Part shown: piece after piece, positions 10,244-18,598 of the stretch
Numbering within the stretch: the first letter of the stretch is position 1
How the letters are laid out: every line of letters starts with the position of its first letter
Origin: Klebsiella spallanzanii
GTDB lineage: Bacteria > Pseudomonadota > Gammaproteobacteria > Enterobacterales > Enterobacteriaceae
Assembly (NCBI RefSeq): GCF_902158555.1
Contig: NZ_CABGGS010000012.1
Coordinates: 420,880-484,879 of the forward strand
Length of the DNA stretch: 64,000 nucleotides
Direction: 5' to 3'
Made by a program: the position numbers and the translations under genes
Notes under the pieces: model-generated
Told to the model about the DNA's origin: nothing
The model's database searches: none
What the model saw: the letters and a program-made list of their open reading frames with translations, nothing else

Positions 10244-11263
10244 ATGTTGCAGTTCATTCTCCGACGTTTGGGACTTGTCATCCCAACATTTATCGGTATT
10301 ACCCTTCTCACTTTTGCCTTTGTCCATATGATCCCCGGTGACCCGGTGATGATTATGGCGGGCGAACGTGGTATTTCCCCTGAACGTCACGCGCAGCTGC
10401 TGGCCGAAATGGGCCTTGATAAGCCGATGTGGCAGCAGTACGTCAATTATATTTGGGGCGTGATGCACGGTGATTTGGGCATCTCGCTGAAAAGCCGTAT
10501 TCCCGTATGGGAAGAGTTCGTACCGCGCTTTAAGGCCACCATGGAACTGGGCGTCTGTGCGATGATTTTCGCCGTCGCCGTTGGGATCCCGGTAGGCGTG
10601 CTGGCAGCGGTCAAACGCGGCTCTATCTTCGATCACACCTCGGTCGGTCTCGCGCTGACCGGCTACTCCATGCCTATCTTCTGGTGGGGCATGATGCTGA
10701 TTATGCTGGTCTCCGTACATTGGAACCTGACGCCGGTCTCCGGGCGCGTCAGCGACACCGTGTTCCTCGACGATACCCTCCCGTTAACCGGCTTTATGCT
10801 GATTGATACCGCGATTTGGGGCGAGCCAGGCGACTTTATCGATGCATTGATGCATATGATCCTGCCTGCCGTGGTGCTGGGCACCATCCCGCTGGCGGTC
10901 ATTGTGCGTATGACCCGCTCGTCGATGCTGGAAGTGCTGGGTGAGGATTATATCCGTACCGCGCGCGCCAAAGGGCTGACGCGTATGCGGGTGATCATCG
11001 TTCATGCTCTGCGTAACGCGATGCTGCCGGTGGTGACGGTAATCGGACTGCAGGTTGGTACGCTGCTGGCGGGTGCTATCCTCACCGAAACCATCTTCTC
11101 CTGGCCGGGCCTTGGCCGCTGGCTGATTGACGCGCTGCAGCGCCGCGATTATCCGGTGGTGCAGGGTGGGGTACTGCTGGTGGCGACGATGATCATCCTC
11201 GTCAACCTGCTGGTAGACCTGTTGTACGGCGTGGTGAACCCGCGTATCCGGCATAAGAAGTAA
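10244..11263 (+). CDS. dppB: Dipeptide ABC transporter permease DppB
   Basis: A 339-residue inner-membrane permease, E. coli length. The start MLQFILRRLGL at 10244 was preferred over the longer open frame, which runs back through the hairpin repeats. About six transmembrane helices are seen, with a large periplasmic loop after helix 1. The EAA cytoplasmic loop that contacts the ATPases is at EDYIRTARAKGL. It forms the channel with DppC. Confidence 0.95.
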   Translation: MLQFILRRLGLVIPTFIGITLLTFAFVHMIPGDPVMIMAGERGISPERHAQLLAEMGLDKPMWQQYVNYIWGVMHGDLGISLKSRIPVWEEFVPRFKATMELGVCAMIFAVAVGIPVGVLAAVKRGSIFDHTSVGLALTGYSMPIFWWGMMLIMLVSVHWNLTPVSGRVSDTVFLDDTLPLTGFMLIDTAIWGEPGDFIDALMHMILPAVVLGTIPLAVIVRMTRSSMLEVLGEDYIRTARAKGLTRMRVIIVHALRNAMLPVVTVIGLQVGTLLAGAILTETIFSWPGLGRWLIDALQRRDYPVVQGGVLLVATMIILVNLLVDLLYGVVNPRIRHKK

Positions 11264-11272
11264 GGGGCCACC

Positions 11273-12175
11273 ATGTCACAAGTTACTGAAAATAAAGTTG
11301 TTGCCGCACCGGTGCCGATGACCCCTCTGCAGGAGTTCTGGCACTATTTTAAACGCAATAAAGGCGCCGTCGTGGGTCTGGTCTACGTGGCGGTCATGAT
11401 TTTTATCGCCGTGTTTGCCAACTTCATTGCGCCCTATAACCCGGCGGATCAGTTCCGCGATACGCTGCTGGCCCCGCCGGTCTGGCAGGATGGCGGAAGC
11501 ATAAGCCATCTTCTCGGTACCGACGACGTTGGCCGCGATATCCTGTCGCGTCTGATGTACGGCGCGCGCCTGTCGCTGCTGGTCGGCTGTCTGGTGGTCG
11601 TGCTGTCGCTGATCCTCGGCGTGGTGCTTGGCCTGGTCGCGGGATACTTCGGCGGCGTGGTTGATTCTGTCATCATGCGCGTTGTCGATATTATGCTGGC
11701 CCTGCCGAGCCTGCTGCTGGCGCTGGTGCTGGTGGCTATCTTCGGCCCCTCAATCGTCAACGCCTCGCTGGCGCTGACCTTTGTCGCCCTGCCGCATTAT
11801 GTACGCCTGACCCGCGCTGCGGTACTGGTGGAAGTGAACCGCGACTACGTGACCGCTTCGCGTGTGGCTGGCGCCGGGGCGATGCGCCAGATGTTCGTTA
11901 ATATTCTTCCTAACTGCCTCGCGCCGCTGATTGTTCAGGCGTCGCTGGGCTTCTCTAACGCCATTCTCGATATGGCTGCTCTTGGCTTCCTTGGCATGGG
12001 TGCGCAGCCGCCGACACCGGAGTGGGGCACGATGCTCTCCGACGTGTTGCAGTTCGCGCAGAGCGCCTGGTGGGTCGTCACCTTCCCGGGTGTCGCGATC
12101 CTGCTGACGGTGCTGGCATTTAACCTGATGGGTGACGGTCTGCGTGACGCGCTCGATCCCAAACTGAAGCAGTAA
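11273..12175 (+). CDS. dppC: Dipeptide ABC transporter permease DppC
   Basis: A 300-residue permease, the same length as E. coli DppC, starting nine bases after dppB. The N-terminal oligopeptide-permease segment ([14 protein letters not shown]) precedes the first helix. [15 protein letters not shown] and the EAA loop [17 protein letters not shown] are typical of the OppC/DppC family. It partners DppB in the membrane. Confidence 0.96.
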   Translation: MSQVTENKVVAAPVPMTPLQEFWHYFKRNKGAVVGLVYVAVMIFIAVFANFIAPYNPADQFRDTLLAPPVWQDGGSISHLLGTDDVGRDILSRLMYGARLSLLVGCLVVVLSLILGVVLGLVAGYFGGVVDSVIMRVVDIMLALPSLLLALVLVAIFGPSIVNASLALTFVALPHYVRLTRAAVLVEVNRDYVTASRVAGAGAMRQMFVNILPNCLAPLIVQASLGFSNAILDMAALGFLGMGAQPPTPEWGTMLSDVLQFAQSAWWVVTFPGVAILLTVLAFNLMGDGLRDALDPKLKQ

Positions 12176-12185
12176 GAGGTTCGAG

Positions 12186-13169
12186 ATGGCGTTATTAAAT
12201 GTAGATAAATTATCGGTGCACTTCGGAGACGAAGGGACACCGTTCCGCGCCGTAGACCGCGTGAGCTACAGCGTAAATCAGGGTGAAGTGGTCGGCATCG
12301 TCGGTGAATCAGGGTCGGGTAAATCGGTCAGTTCGCTGGCGATTATGGGCCTGATTGACTACCCCGGTCGGGTAATGGCTGAAAAGCTGGAATTTAACGG
12401 GCGCGACCTGAAGCGCATTTCCGAAAAAGAGCGCCGTCAGCTGGTGGGGGCGGAAGTGGCGATGATCTTCCAGGACCCGATGACCAGCCTCAACCCATGC
12501 TACACCGTGGGTTACCAGATTATGGAAGCCATCAAGGTGCATCAGGGCGGCAACAAGAAAACGCGTATCCAGCGGGCGATTGACCTGCTGACGCTGGTCG
12601 GTATTCCCGATCCGGCTTCACGCCTTGATGTCTATCCGCACCAGCTTTCCGGCGGTATGAGCCAGCGCGTAATGATTGCGATGGCGATTGCCTGTCGGCC
12701 AAAGCTGCTGATTGCCGATGAACCGACGACGGCGCTGGATGTGACCATCCAGGCGCAGATCATCGAGCTGCTTTTAGAACTCCAGCAGAAAGAGAGCATG
12801 GCGCTGATCCTGATCACTCACGATCTGGCGCTGGTGGCGGAAGCGGCGCACAAAATCATCGTGATGTACGCAGGCCAGGTGGTGGAAACCGGCGATGCGA
12901 AGGATATCTTCCGCGCGCCGCGCCACCCGTACACCCAGGCGCTGCTGCGCGCGCTGCCGGAGTTTGCTCAGGATAAAGCGCGGCTGGCTTCGCTGCCGGG
13001 CGTGGTACCGGGGAAATACGACCGCCCGAACGGCTGTCTGCTTAACCCACGCTGTCCCTATGCAACAGACAAATGCCGCAGCGAAGAACCTGAACTGAAC
13101 CTGCTGAGCGGCGGTCGCCAGTCAAAATGTCATTACCCACTTGATGATGCCGGGAGGCCTGGGCTATGA
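12186..13169 (+). CDS. dppD: Dipeptide ABC transporter ATPase DppD
   Basis: A 327-residue ABC ATPase, E. coli length. Walker A is GESGSGKS, the ABC signature LSGGMSQR and Walker [13 protein letters not shown], with the H-loop at ITHDLALV. The C-terminal oligopeptide-transporter extension has four cysteines ([14 protein letters not shown]) in the pattern that may hold an iron-sulfur cluster in this family. The stop overlaps the dppF start (ATGA-type), indicating coupled translation. Confidence 0.96.
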   Translation: MALLNVDKLSVHFGDEGTPFRAVDRVSYSVNQGEVVGIVGESGSGKSVSSLAIMGLIDYPGRVMAEKLEFNGRDLKRISEKERRQLVGAEVAMIFQDPMTSLNPCYTVGYQIMEAIKVHQGGNKKTRIQRAIDLLTLVGIPDPASRLDVYPHQLSGGMSQRVMIAMAIACRPKLLIADEPTTALDVTIQAQIIELLLELQQKESMALILITHDLALVAEAAHKIIVMYAGQVVETGDAKDIFRAPRHPYTQALLRALPEFAQDKARLASLPGVVPGKYDRPNGCLLNPRCPYATDKCRSEEPELNLLSGGRQSKCHYPLDDAGRPGL

Positions 13170-14179
13170 GTACGCATGAGGCCACCACGCAACAGCCTCT
13201 GTTGCTGGCCACCGATCTGAAAAAATACTATCCGGTGAAGAAAGGGCTATTTGCCCCGGAACGCCTGGTAAAAGCACTGGACGGCGTTTCGTTTACCCTT
13301 GAGCGCGGCAAAACGCTGGCAGTTGTCGGTGAATCCGGCTGCGGCAAGTCGACGCTCGGTCGTCTGCTAACGATGATTGAAATTCCCACCGGTGGCGAGC
13401 TTTACTACCAGGGGCAGGATCTGCTTAAGCACGATCCGCAGGCGCAGAAGCTGCGTCGGCAGAAAATCCAGATTGTGTTCCAGAACCCGTACGGTTCGCT
13501 GAACCCGCGTAAAAAAGTGGGGCAGATTCTGGAAGAGCCGCTGCAGATCAACACCAGCTTAAGCAAAGAGCAGCGGCGTGAGAAAGCGTTGGCGATGATG
13601 GCGAAAGTGGGCCTGAAAACGGAGCACTATGATCGCTATCCGCATATGTTCTCCGGCGGTCAGCGTCAGCGTATTGCTATCGCTCGCGGCCTGATGCTTG
13701 ATCCGGACGTGGTGATCGCCGACGAACCGGTTTCTGCGCTGGACGTTTCGGTGCGTGCGCAGGTGCTGAACCTGATGATGGACCTGCAGCAGGAGCTAGG
13801 GCTTTCTTACGTCTTTATTTCCCACGATCTGTCGGTGGTGGAGCATATCGCTGATGAAGTGATGGTGATGTATTTGGGCCGCTGCGTGGAGAAAGGGTCG
13901 AAGGACCAAATCTTCAACAACCCGCAGCATCCATATACTCAGGCGCTGCTGTCAGCGACGCCGCGTCTTAACCCGGACGACCGTCGCGAACGCATCAAGC
14001 TGACCGGCGAGCTGCCAAGCCCGTTGAACCCGCCGCCGGGCTGCGCGTTTAATGCTCGCTGCCGTCGCCGCTTCGGTCCATGCACCCAGCTCCAGCCGCA
14101 GCTGAAGGACTACAGCGGCCAGCTGGTGGCCTGCTTTGCCGTCGACCAGGATCAAAACGGCGAGAAGCCGCTGAGCTGA
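13166..14179 (+). CDS. dppF: Dipeptide ABC transporter ATPase DppF
   Basis: A 337-residue ABC ATPase (E. coli 334) that forms the nucleotide-binding pair with DppD. Walker A is GESGCGKS, signature FSGGQRQR, Walker [13 protein letters not shown], and the switch histidine ISHDLSVV. The C-terminal extension again has clustered cysteines ([12 protein letters not shown]). It is the last gene of dppABCDF. Its terminator hairpin is present twice, on both sides of a 188-bp inserted element. Confidence 0.96.
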   Translation: MSTHEATTQQPLLLATDLKKYYPVKKGLFAPERLVKALDGVSFTLERGKTLAVVGESGCGKSTLGRLLTMIEIPTGGELYYQGQDLLKHDPQAQKLRRQKIQIVFQNPYGSLNPRKKVGQILEEPLQINTSLSKEQRREKALAMMAKVGLKTEHYDRYPHMFSGGQRQRIAIARGLMLDPDVVIADEPVSALDVSVRAQVLNLMMDLQQELGLSYVFISHDLSVVEHIADEVMVMYLGRCVEKGSKDQIFNNPQHPYTQALLSATPRLNPDDRRERIKLTGELPSPLNPPPGCAFNARCRRRFGPCTQLQPQLKDYSGQLVACFAVDQDQNGEKPLS

Positions 14180-14220
14180 TTGGCATACTCGATGAAAAAA
14201 GTCGAAGCAAATGCTTCGGC

Positions 14221-14408
14221 TCAGATTGCTGACAAATATGCCTAAAAGTGAATGAGGGTTCGTTTTTCTCCCTCTCCCTTCCAGGGAGATGGCGGGGTGA
14301 GGGTGATAACGAACTGATTAATCAGCAAATTCACCCCTCACCCTAACCCTCTCCCCAAAGGGGCGAGGGGATCGTCCGAGCTCATTTTAGGGTTTGTCAT
14401 CAGTCTCA
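14221..14408 (+). mobile_element. 188-bp MITE-like element, copy 1, inside the dppF terminator
   Basis: This non-coding element has imperfect 16-bp terminal inverted repeats: TCAGATTGCTGACAAA at the left and the complement of TGAGACTGATGACAAA at the right (13 of 16 match). The interior contains two GC-rich hairpins. Copy 2 at 56878-57065 is its reverse complement with a single difference, at 14290. The 20-bp sequence GTCGAAGCAAATGCTTCGGC, a terminator stem-loop, flanks it directly at 14201-14220 and 14409-14428. It encodes no protein, so any movement would need a transposase from elsewhere. Confidence 0.85.
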
Positions 14409-14436
14409 GTCGAAGCAAATGCTTCGGCTTTTTTTA
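14409..14436 (+). terminator. Intrinsic terminator downstream of dppF
   Basis: Stem CGAAGC/GCTTCG with loop AAAT, followed by GGCTTTTTTT. The same stem at 14201-14220 is preceded by an A-tract and lacks the T-run. The ancestral terminator was probably bidirectional and was split by the inserted element. Confidence 0.85.
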
Positions 14437-15099
14437 CTCATAATGTGTTCTTAATGGAACAACATACAACGAACATTTACGCTAGAGCGCGCTAGCTTAA
14501 CAGTGATAGCTGAGGGCTAAGATAACTACATGAATATGTTTTATTTTACCCTCGAAATCTCTTTAACTACTTCAGGTGAGAACGAAAAATGAACCCTGAC
14601 ATTGTTCCTTGTTGTTCGGTCAACGCTTTATATTCCTGGTTTTTAGATAACATCTTGAGCTATTTATTTTAATCCTGAGCGTTACTTATTATTTTAATTA
14701 CGCGTGGTAAGTGATTTCTAAACACATTAAAAAATATTAAAATGTATTCTCTTTATCACGACATTGGCGTGTATTACGCCGGGCTTTAAAATTTCGGCAG
14801 TATAAAAAACTAGTCGATGCCAGTAGCCTGGCGGGTTACGTGGGTTTTGACGGCGCTGCCGCCCAAAAAATGGGGCTATCATTTTGAAAAGAAACTGATA
14901 GTGTAGCCGTACTACTATTATGGAATTATACCAACCTGGCTTATTCAAAATTATTAAATCCGTACTAAAGTGACCGTGTTGTGACGGACATAACGCTGGA
15001 TAAATGTCCAAAAAACAAGAAATTAAACTATGCTTTAGCGGCATAGAATGACAATTAAAACAGATTAAATATGATGTATTTAAAATCATGAGGTTATCT
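14437..15099. other. AT-rich region between dppF and cellulose operon I
   Basis: No convincing gene. The stretch is AT-rich and probably holds the bcsO promoter. At about 14742-14886 two short frames (MYSLYHDIGVYYAGL, then after a frame change LKFRQYKKLVDASS and onward to a stop) look like part of a decayed coding sequence that I cannot identify. E. coli has yhjV here, but nothing resembles it. Confidence 0.4.
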
Positions 15100-15672
15100 A
15101 TGAACCATTATGATGATTTGCAGCGCTTCAAGGAAAAGACGCGGACACAAAGTCTAAAATTCAAGGATCTCTCATCAGAAGCCGCAGCCGGTGAAAAAGG
15201 CGATTGGGTTATTCTCAATCAGCTTATTCCGCCAGAGGAGGAATCCTCTTTGGCTATGGGCGGGTCGGTTTCATTACCCCTGCCTCAACTGGTCCCTGCC
15301 GATATGTTTCGCAGAGTTGAAAGCGCTCCCGTTCAGACGACTCCAGCGTCACCGATGGCTGCTCGGGCTGCAACTGTCCCTGAACCTGTAGCGGTTTCTG
15401 CGCCACAGCCCGTTCCCGCCGCTCCGGTCGCGGCAGAACCGATGCTGCAGGAGAGTGCGGCTATGCCAGCGCCAGCTCCTCAGTCGACCGAACCTCAACC
15501 GAGACCTGCCAGTACCTCTGCTTCCGCCATCAGGCCCCGTCCGGTCATCGCGCCAACGGCGGAAGGCTTTGCCCATCTTTTTGCGGCGAAAACCGTCGAG
15601 CCGGAGCCGGTAGCAAAAGATAAAGATCAGTCTCTGAAATCACTCTTAGAAAGGATTGCGACATGCCGTTGA
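15100..15672 (+). CDS. bcsO: Proline-rich cellulose biosynthesis protein BcsO
   Basis: A 190-residue protein opening operon I. The start at 15100 follows a GAGG ribosome site. A charged N-terminus (MNHYDDLQRFKEKT, then GDWVILNQLIP) leads into a long Pro/Ala-rich tract from about residue 65 to 150 and a short C-terminal FAHLFA...LKSLLERI segment. No signal peptide or membrane segment is present, so it is probably cytoplasmic. This is the composition and position of BcsO in enterobacterial cellulose operons, whose function is unclear. A scaffold role like that proposed for proline-rich BcsH is my inference. It overlaps bcsQ by ten bases. Confidence 0.75.
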   Translation: MNHYDDLQRFKEKTRTQSLKFKDLSSEAAAGEKGDWVILNQLIPPEEESSLAMGGSVSLPLPQLVPADMFRRVESAPVQTTPASPMAARAATVPEPVAVSAPQPVPAAPVAAEPMLQESAAMPAPAPQSTEPQPRPASTSASAIRPRPVIAPTAEGFAHLFAAKTVEPEPVAKDKDQSLKSLLERIATCR

Positions 15673-16466
15673 TCTGCGTGTGTTCCCCGAAAGGCGGCGT
15701 AGGAAAAACGACCCTTGCGGCAAACCTGGCCTGGGCGCTGGCCCGTGCGGGCAGCAAAGTTCTGGCCCTTGATTTTGATGTGCAGAATGCCCTGCGTCTG
15801 CATTTTGGCGTCCCTCTTAGCGATGAGCGCGGCTTTGTCGCCAAAGCGCTGGAACTCCATGACTGGAGCCAGTGTGTGCTAAGCGCCGGCAGTAATATTT
15901 TCGTCCTGCCCTATGGTGACGTGAGTGAAACGCAGCGCCAGGCCTTCGATGATCACCTGGCCCATGACGAGCATTTTCTGCCCCGCGGCCTGGCGGCATT
16001 ACTCAATTATCCGGGGCTTATCACTATCGCTGACCTGCCGCCGGGCCCATCGCCTGCGCTGACGGCACTGACGGCGCTTGCTGATATGCACCTGGTACCG
16101 CTGCTGGCGGATACCGCCTCAATGTCGACGCTTTCGCAGATCGAAAAGCAGCGTTTAACCGGTGGGGTGCTCAACCATAAACACGGCCACTATTTTGTAA
16201 TTAACCAGAGCGATAACCGTCGCCAGGTCAGTCGCGATGTTACCGCGTTAATGGAGGAAAAGCTGGGCGACCGTTTGCTGGGCATCATCCATCGTGATGA
16301 AAGCGTGGTAGAGGCGAATGCTTCTCAAAAGTCGATTCTTGACTTTAACTCATCCTCCTCAGCTGCCTTTGATATTGAAATTATTGCCAAAAAAATCTCT
16401 TCGCTGTTGGGTATTAATATTGGCGATGGCACGGTGCACAGCCAGCCTCGCAGGTCAGGGCTTTAA
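15663..16466 (+). CDS. bcsQ: Cellulose biosynthesis ParA/MinD-type ATPase BcsQ (operon I)
   Basis: A 267-residue SIMIBI-class ATPase. It has a full deviant Walker A, SPKGGVGKTT, at residues 8-17, followed by LALDFDVQNAL and ADLPPG in the switch positions. BcsQ is needed for cellulose secretion and is reported to mark the cell pole in E. coli. This copy keeps both lysines of the Walker motif, unlike the operon II BcsQ. It overlaps bcsO upstream, and bcsA follows after a 20-base gap. Confidence 0.88.
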   Translation: MPLICVCSPKGGVGKTTLAANLAWALARAGSKVLALDFDVQNALRLHFGVPLSDERGFVAKALELHDWSQCVLSAGSNIFVLPYGDVSETQRQAFDDHLAHDEHFLPRGLAALLNYPGLITIADLPPGPSPALTALTALADMHLVPLLADTASMSTLSQIEKQRLTGGVLNHKHGHYFVINQSDNRRQVSRDVTALMEEKLGDRLLGIIHRDESVVEANASQKSILDFNSSSSAAFDIEIIAKKISSLLGINIGDGTVHSQPRRSGL

Positions 16467-16486
16467 TTTAATTGCAGGGCTGCTGA

Positions 16487-18598
16487 ATGAAAAAAACTCT
16501 TTTCTGGTTGCTGGTACTGGTGCTTGCCCCCATTGCCGTGCTGGTGGTGATTACGCCGATGGACAGCCAAAAGCAGTATATTTTTGGCCTGTTAAGCATT
16601 GGTATTCTCTTCGTGATGGGATTCAGTAAAAACCGTAGTATTTCCGTCATTATGGTCGTGACATCGCTGCTGATGTCGACCCGTTATATGTATTTCCGTC
16701 TAACGCAAACCCTGCATTTTAACTCCACAATCGAAGCGATTCTGGGGATGGGGCTGTTCCTGGCGGAAGTCTATATCTGGGTGATGCTGCTGCTGAACTA
16801 CCTGCAAACGGTCTGGCCGCTGAAGCGCGAAATTGTTCCGCTGCCGGATGACATGAGCACCTGGCCGACGGTTGATATCTATATTCCAAGCTATAACGAA
16901 CCGCTTGATGTGGTCCGTGATACCGTGCTGGCTGCGCAATGTATTGATTATCCAAAAGATAAATTAAAAATCTATTTACTGGATGATGGTAAGCGTAACG
17001 ATTTTGCGGTATTCGCCGCCGATGTTGGGGTTGGTTATATCACTCGTAACGACAACAAACATGCCAAGGCGGGTAACCTTAACCACGCGATGACCCTCAC
17101 TAACGGCGAGCTGATCTGCGTTTTTGACTGCGACCACGTCGCGACCCGCGTCTTCCTACAGGCGACGGTTGGCGGGTTTCTCAACGACCCGATGCTGGCG
17201 CTGGTGCAGACGCCGCACTACTTCTACTCGCCGGACCCCTTCGAACGCAACCTCTCCGTTGGCCGCAATATTCCTAACGAAGGGATGCTGTTTTATGGCC
17301 CGATTCAGCAGGGGAACGACAACTGGAACGCGACCTTTTTCTGCGGATCCTGTGCCGTTATTCGCCGCGCCGCGCTGGAGCAGATTGGCGGATTTGCGGT
17401 AGAAACCGTGACCGAGGACGCCCATACCGCGTTGAAGTTTCAGCGTTTGGGCTGGAAATCGGCGTTCCTTGATATTCCGCTGGCGGCGGGTTTAGCCACC
17501 GAACGCCTGGTTGTACATGTGATTCAGCGTACCCGCTGGGCGCGCGGGATGACGCAAATTTTCCGTCTCGACAACCCGCTCCTGGGCCGCGGGCTGACGT
17601 TCCAGCAGCGTCTGTGCTACCTCAGCGCCATGCTTTACTATCAGTTTGCTCTGCCGCGCGTGGTGTTTGTTACCGCGCCGCTGGCTTATCTTTTGTTTAA
17701 CCTGAATATTATCTACTCTTCGGCGAGCCTGATCGTCTCCTATGCGCTACCGCATCTGTTCCTCGCTATCTATGTCGGATCGCGGATGAACGGCCGCTAT
17801 CGCTACAGCTTCTGGGGCGAAATCTACGATATCGTGTTGGCCTTCCACCTGGTGCTGCCGACGCTGGTGACGATGATTTTCCCCAAACGCGGGAAATTTA
17901 ACGTCACCGATAAAGGTGGCCTGCTGGACGTTGGCTACTTCGACTTCACCGTTGTCAGGCCACACCTGGTTGTTGCCTGTCTGCTGGGCCTGGGCGTGGT
18001 GGTTGGGATAGTTCGTGCGATTGGCCACGACTACTTTGGCTCAGATCCGAACGTTATTGCGCTGAACGTTGGCTGGGGGATTTACAGCCTGATCTTCCTG
18101 CTGGCCGCTATTGCCGTGGCGCGGGAAACCCGTCAGGTGCGAAAAACAATTCGTATTGATGTCGATATCCCGGTGCTTATCCACTACAGCAGCGGCATTG
18201 TCTCCCGTAGCCATACTGCCGACCTGTCAATGGGCGGCTGCCGCGTTGCCGCGCCGGATAAGCGCCACCAGCAGGATGAGATTGAAGAGATTGAGCTGAT
18301 CCTCCAGTCCGGGGCGATAGCGATTCCTGTACGTCAGGTCACCGCTGACGATCGCTTTATTCGTCTGCAGTTTGATGAAAATATTCCGCTTTCCCGCCGC
18401 CGCGAACTGGTGCGCGTGGTGCTGGCTCGTGCCGATGCGTGGATTAACCCGCCGCGTCCGCAGGACAACCCGTTCCGCTCTTTTGCCACCATTTTGCGCT
18501 GTGTGTTTGAACTGTTCTGGCTGACGTGGAAAACGCGTCGCAGCCAGCGTCGCCAGCCGCCTGCAGCGAAACCCGCGCAGGAGGATGGCAGCTTATGA
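16487..18598 (+). CDS. bcsA: Cellulose synthase catalytic subunit BcsA (operon I)
   Basis: A 703-residue inner-membrane family-2 glycosyltransferase that polymerises UDP-glucose into beta-1,4-glucan. It has N-terminal membrane helices and then the GT2 domain with DDG (166-168), DCD (214-216), TED (309-311) and QRTRW (347-351). FNVTDKGG is the gating-loop motif. The C-terminal PilZ domain has RKTIR and DLSMGG, the RxxxR and DxSxxG elements that bind c-di-GMP. It lacks the ~160-residue N-terminal extension of the operon II enzyme. The stop overlaps the bcsB start as ATGA. Confidence 0.95.
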   Translation: MKKTLFWLLVLVLAPIAVLVVITPMDSQKQYIFGLLSIGILFVMGFSKNRSISVIMVVTSLLMSTRYMYFRLTQTLHFNSTIEAILGMGLFLAEVYIWVMLLLNYLQTVWPLKREIVPLPDDMSTWPTVDIYIPSYNEPLDVVRDTVLAAQCIDYPKDKLKIYLLDDGKRNDFAVFAADVGVGYITRNDNKHAKAGNLNHAMTLTNGELICVFDCDHVATRVFLQATVGGFLNDPMLALVQTPHYFYSPDPFERNLSVGRNIPNEGMLFYGPIQQGNDNWNATFFCGSCAVIRRAALEQIGGFAVETVTEDAHTALKFQRLGWKSAFLDIPLAAGLATERLVVHVIQRTRWARGMTQIFRLDNPLLGRGLTFQQRLCYLSAMLYYQFALPRVVFVTAPLAYLLFNLNIIYSSASLIVSYALPHLFLAIYVGSRMNGRYRYSFWGEIYDIVLAFHLVLPTLVTMIFPKRGKFNVTDKGGLLDVGYFDFTVVRPHLVVACLLGLGVVVGIVRAIGHDYFGSDPNVIALNVGWGIYSLIFLLAAIAVARETRQVRKTIRIDVDIPVLIHYSSGIVSRSHTADLSMGGCRVAAPDKRHQQDEIEEIELILQSGAIAIPVRQVTADDRFIRLQFDENIPLSRRRELVRVVLARADAWINPPRPQDNPFRSFATILRCVFELFWLTWKTRRSQRRQPPAAKPAQEDGSL

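Noticed and set aside
14727-15089. Minus-strand 120-codon reading frame before bcsO
   Set aside because: Composition is unlike a coding gene, there is no ribosome site or family resemblance, and it covers the AT-rich promoter region of bcsO.
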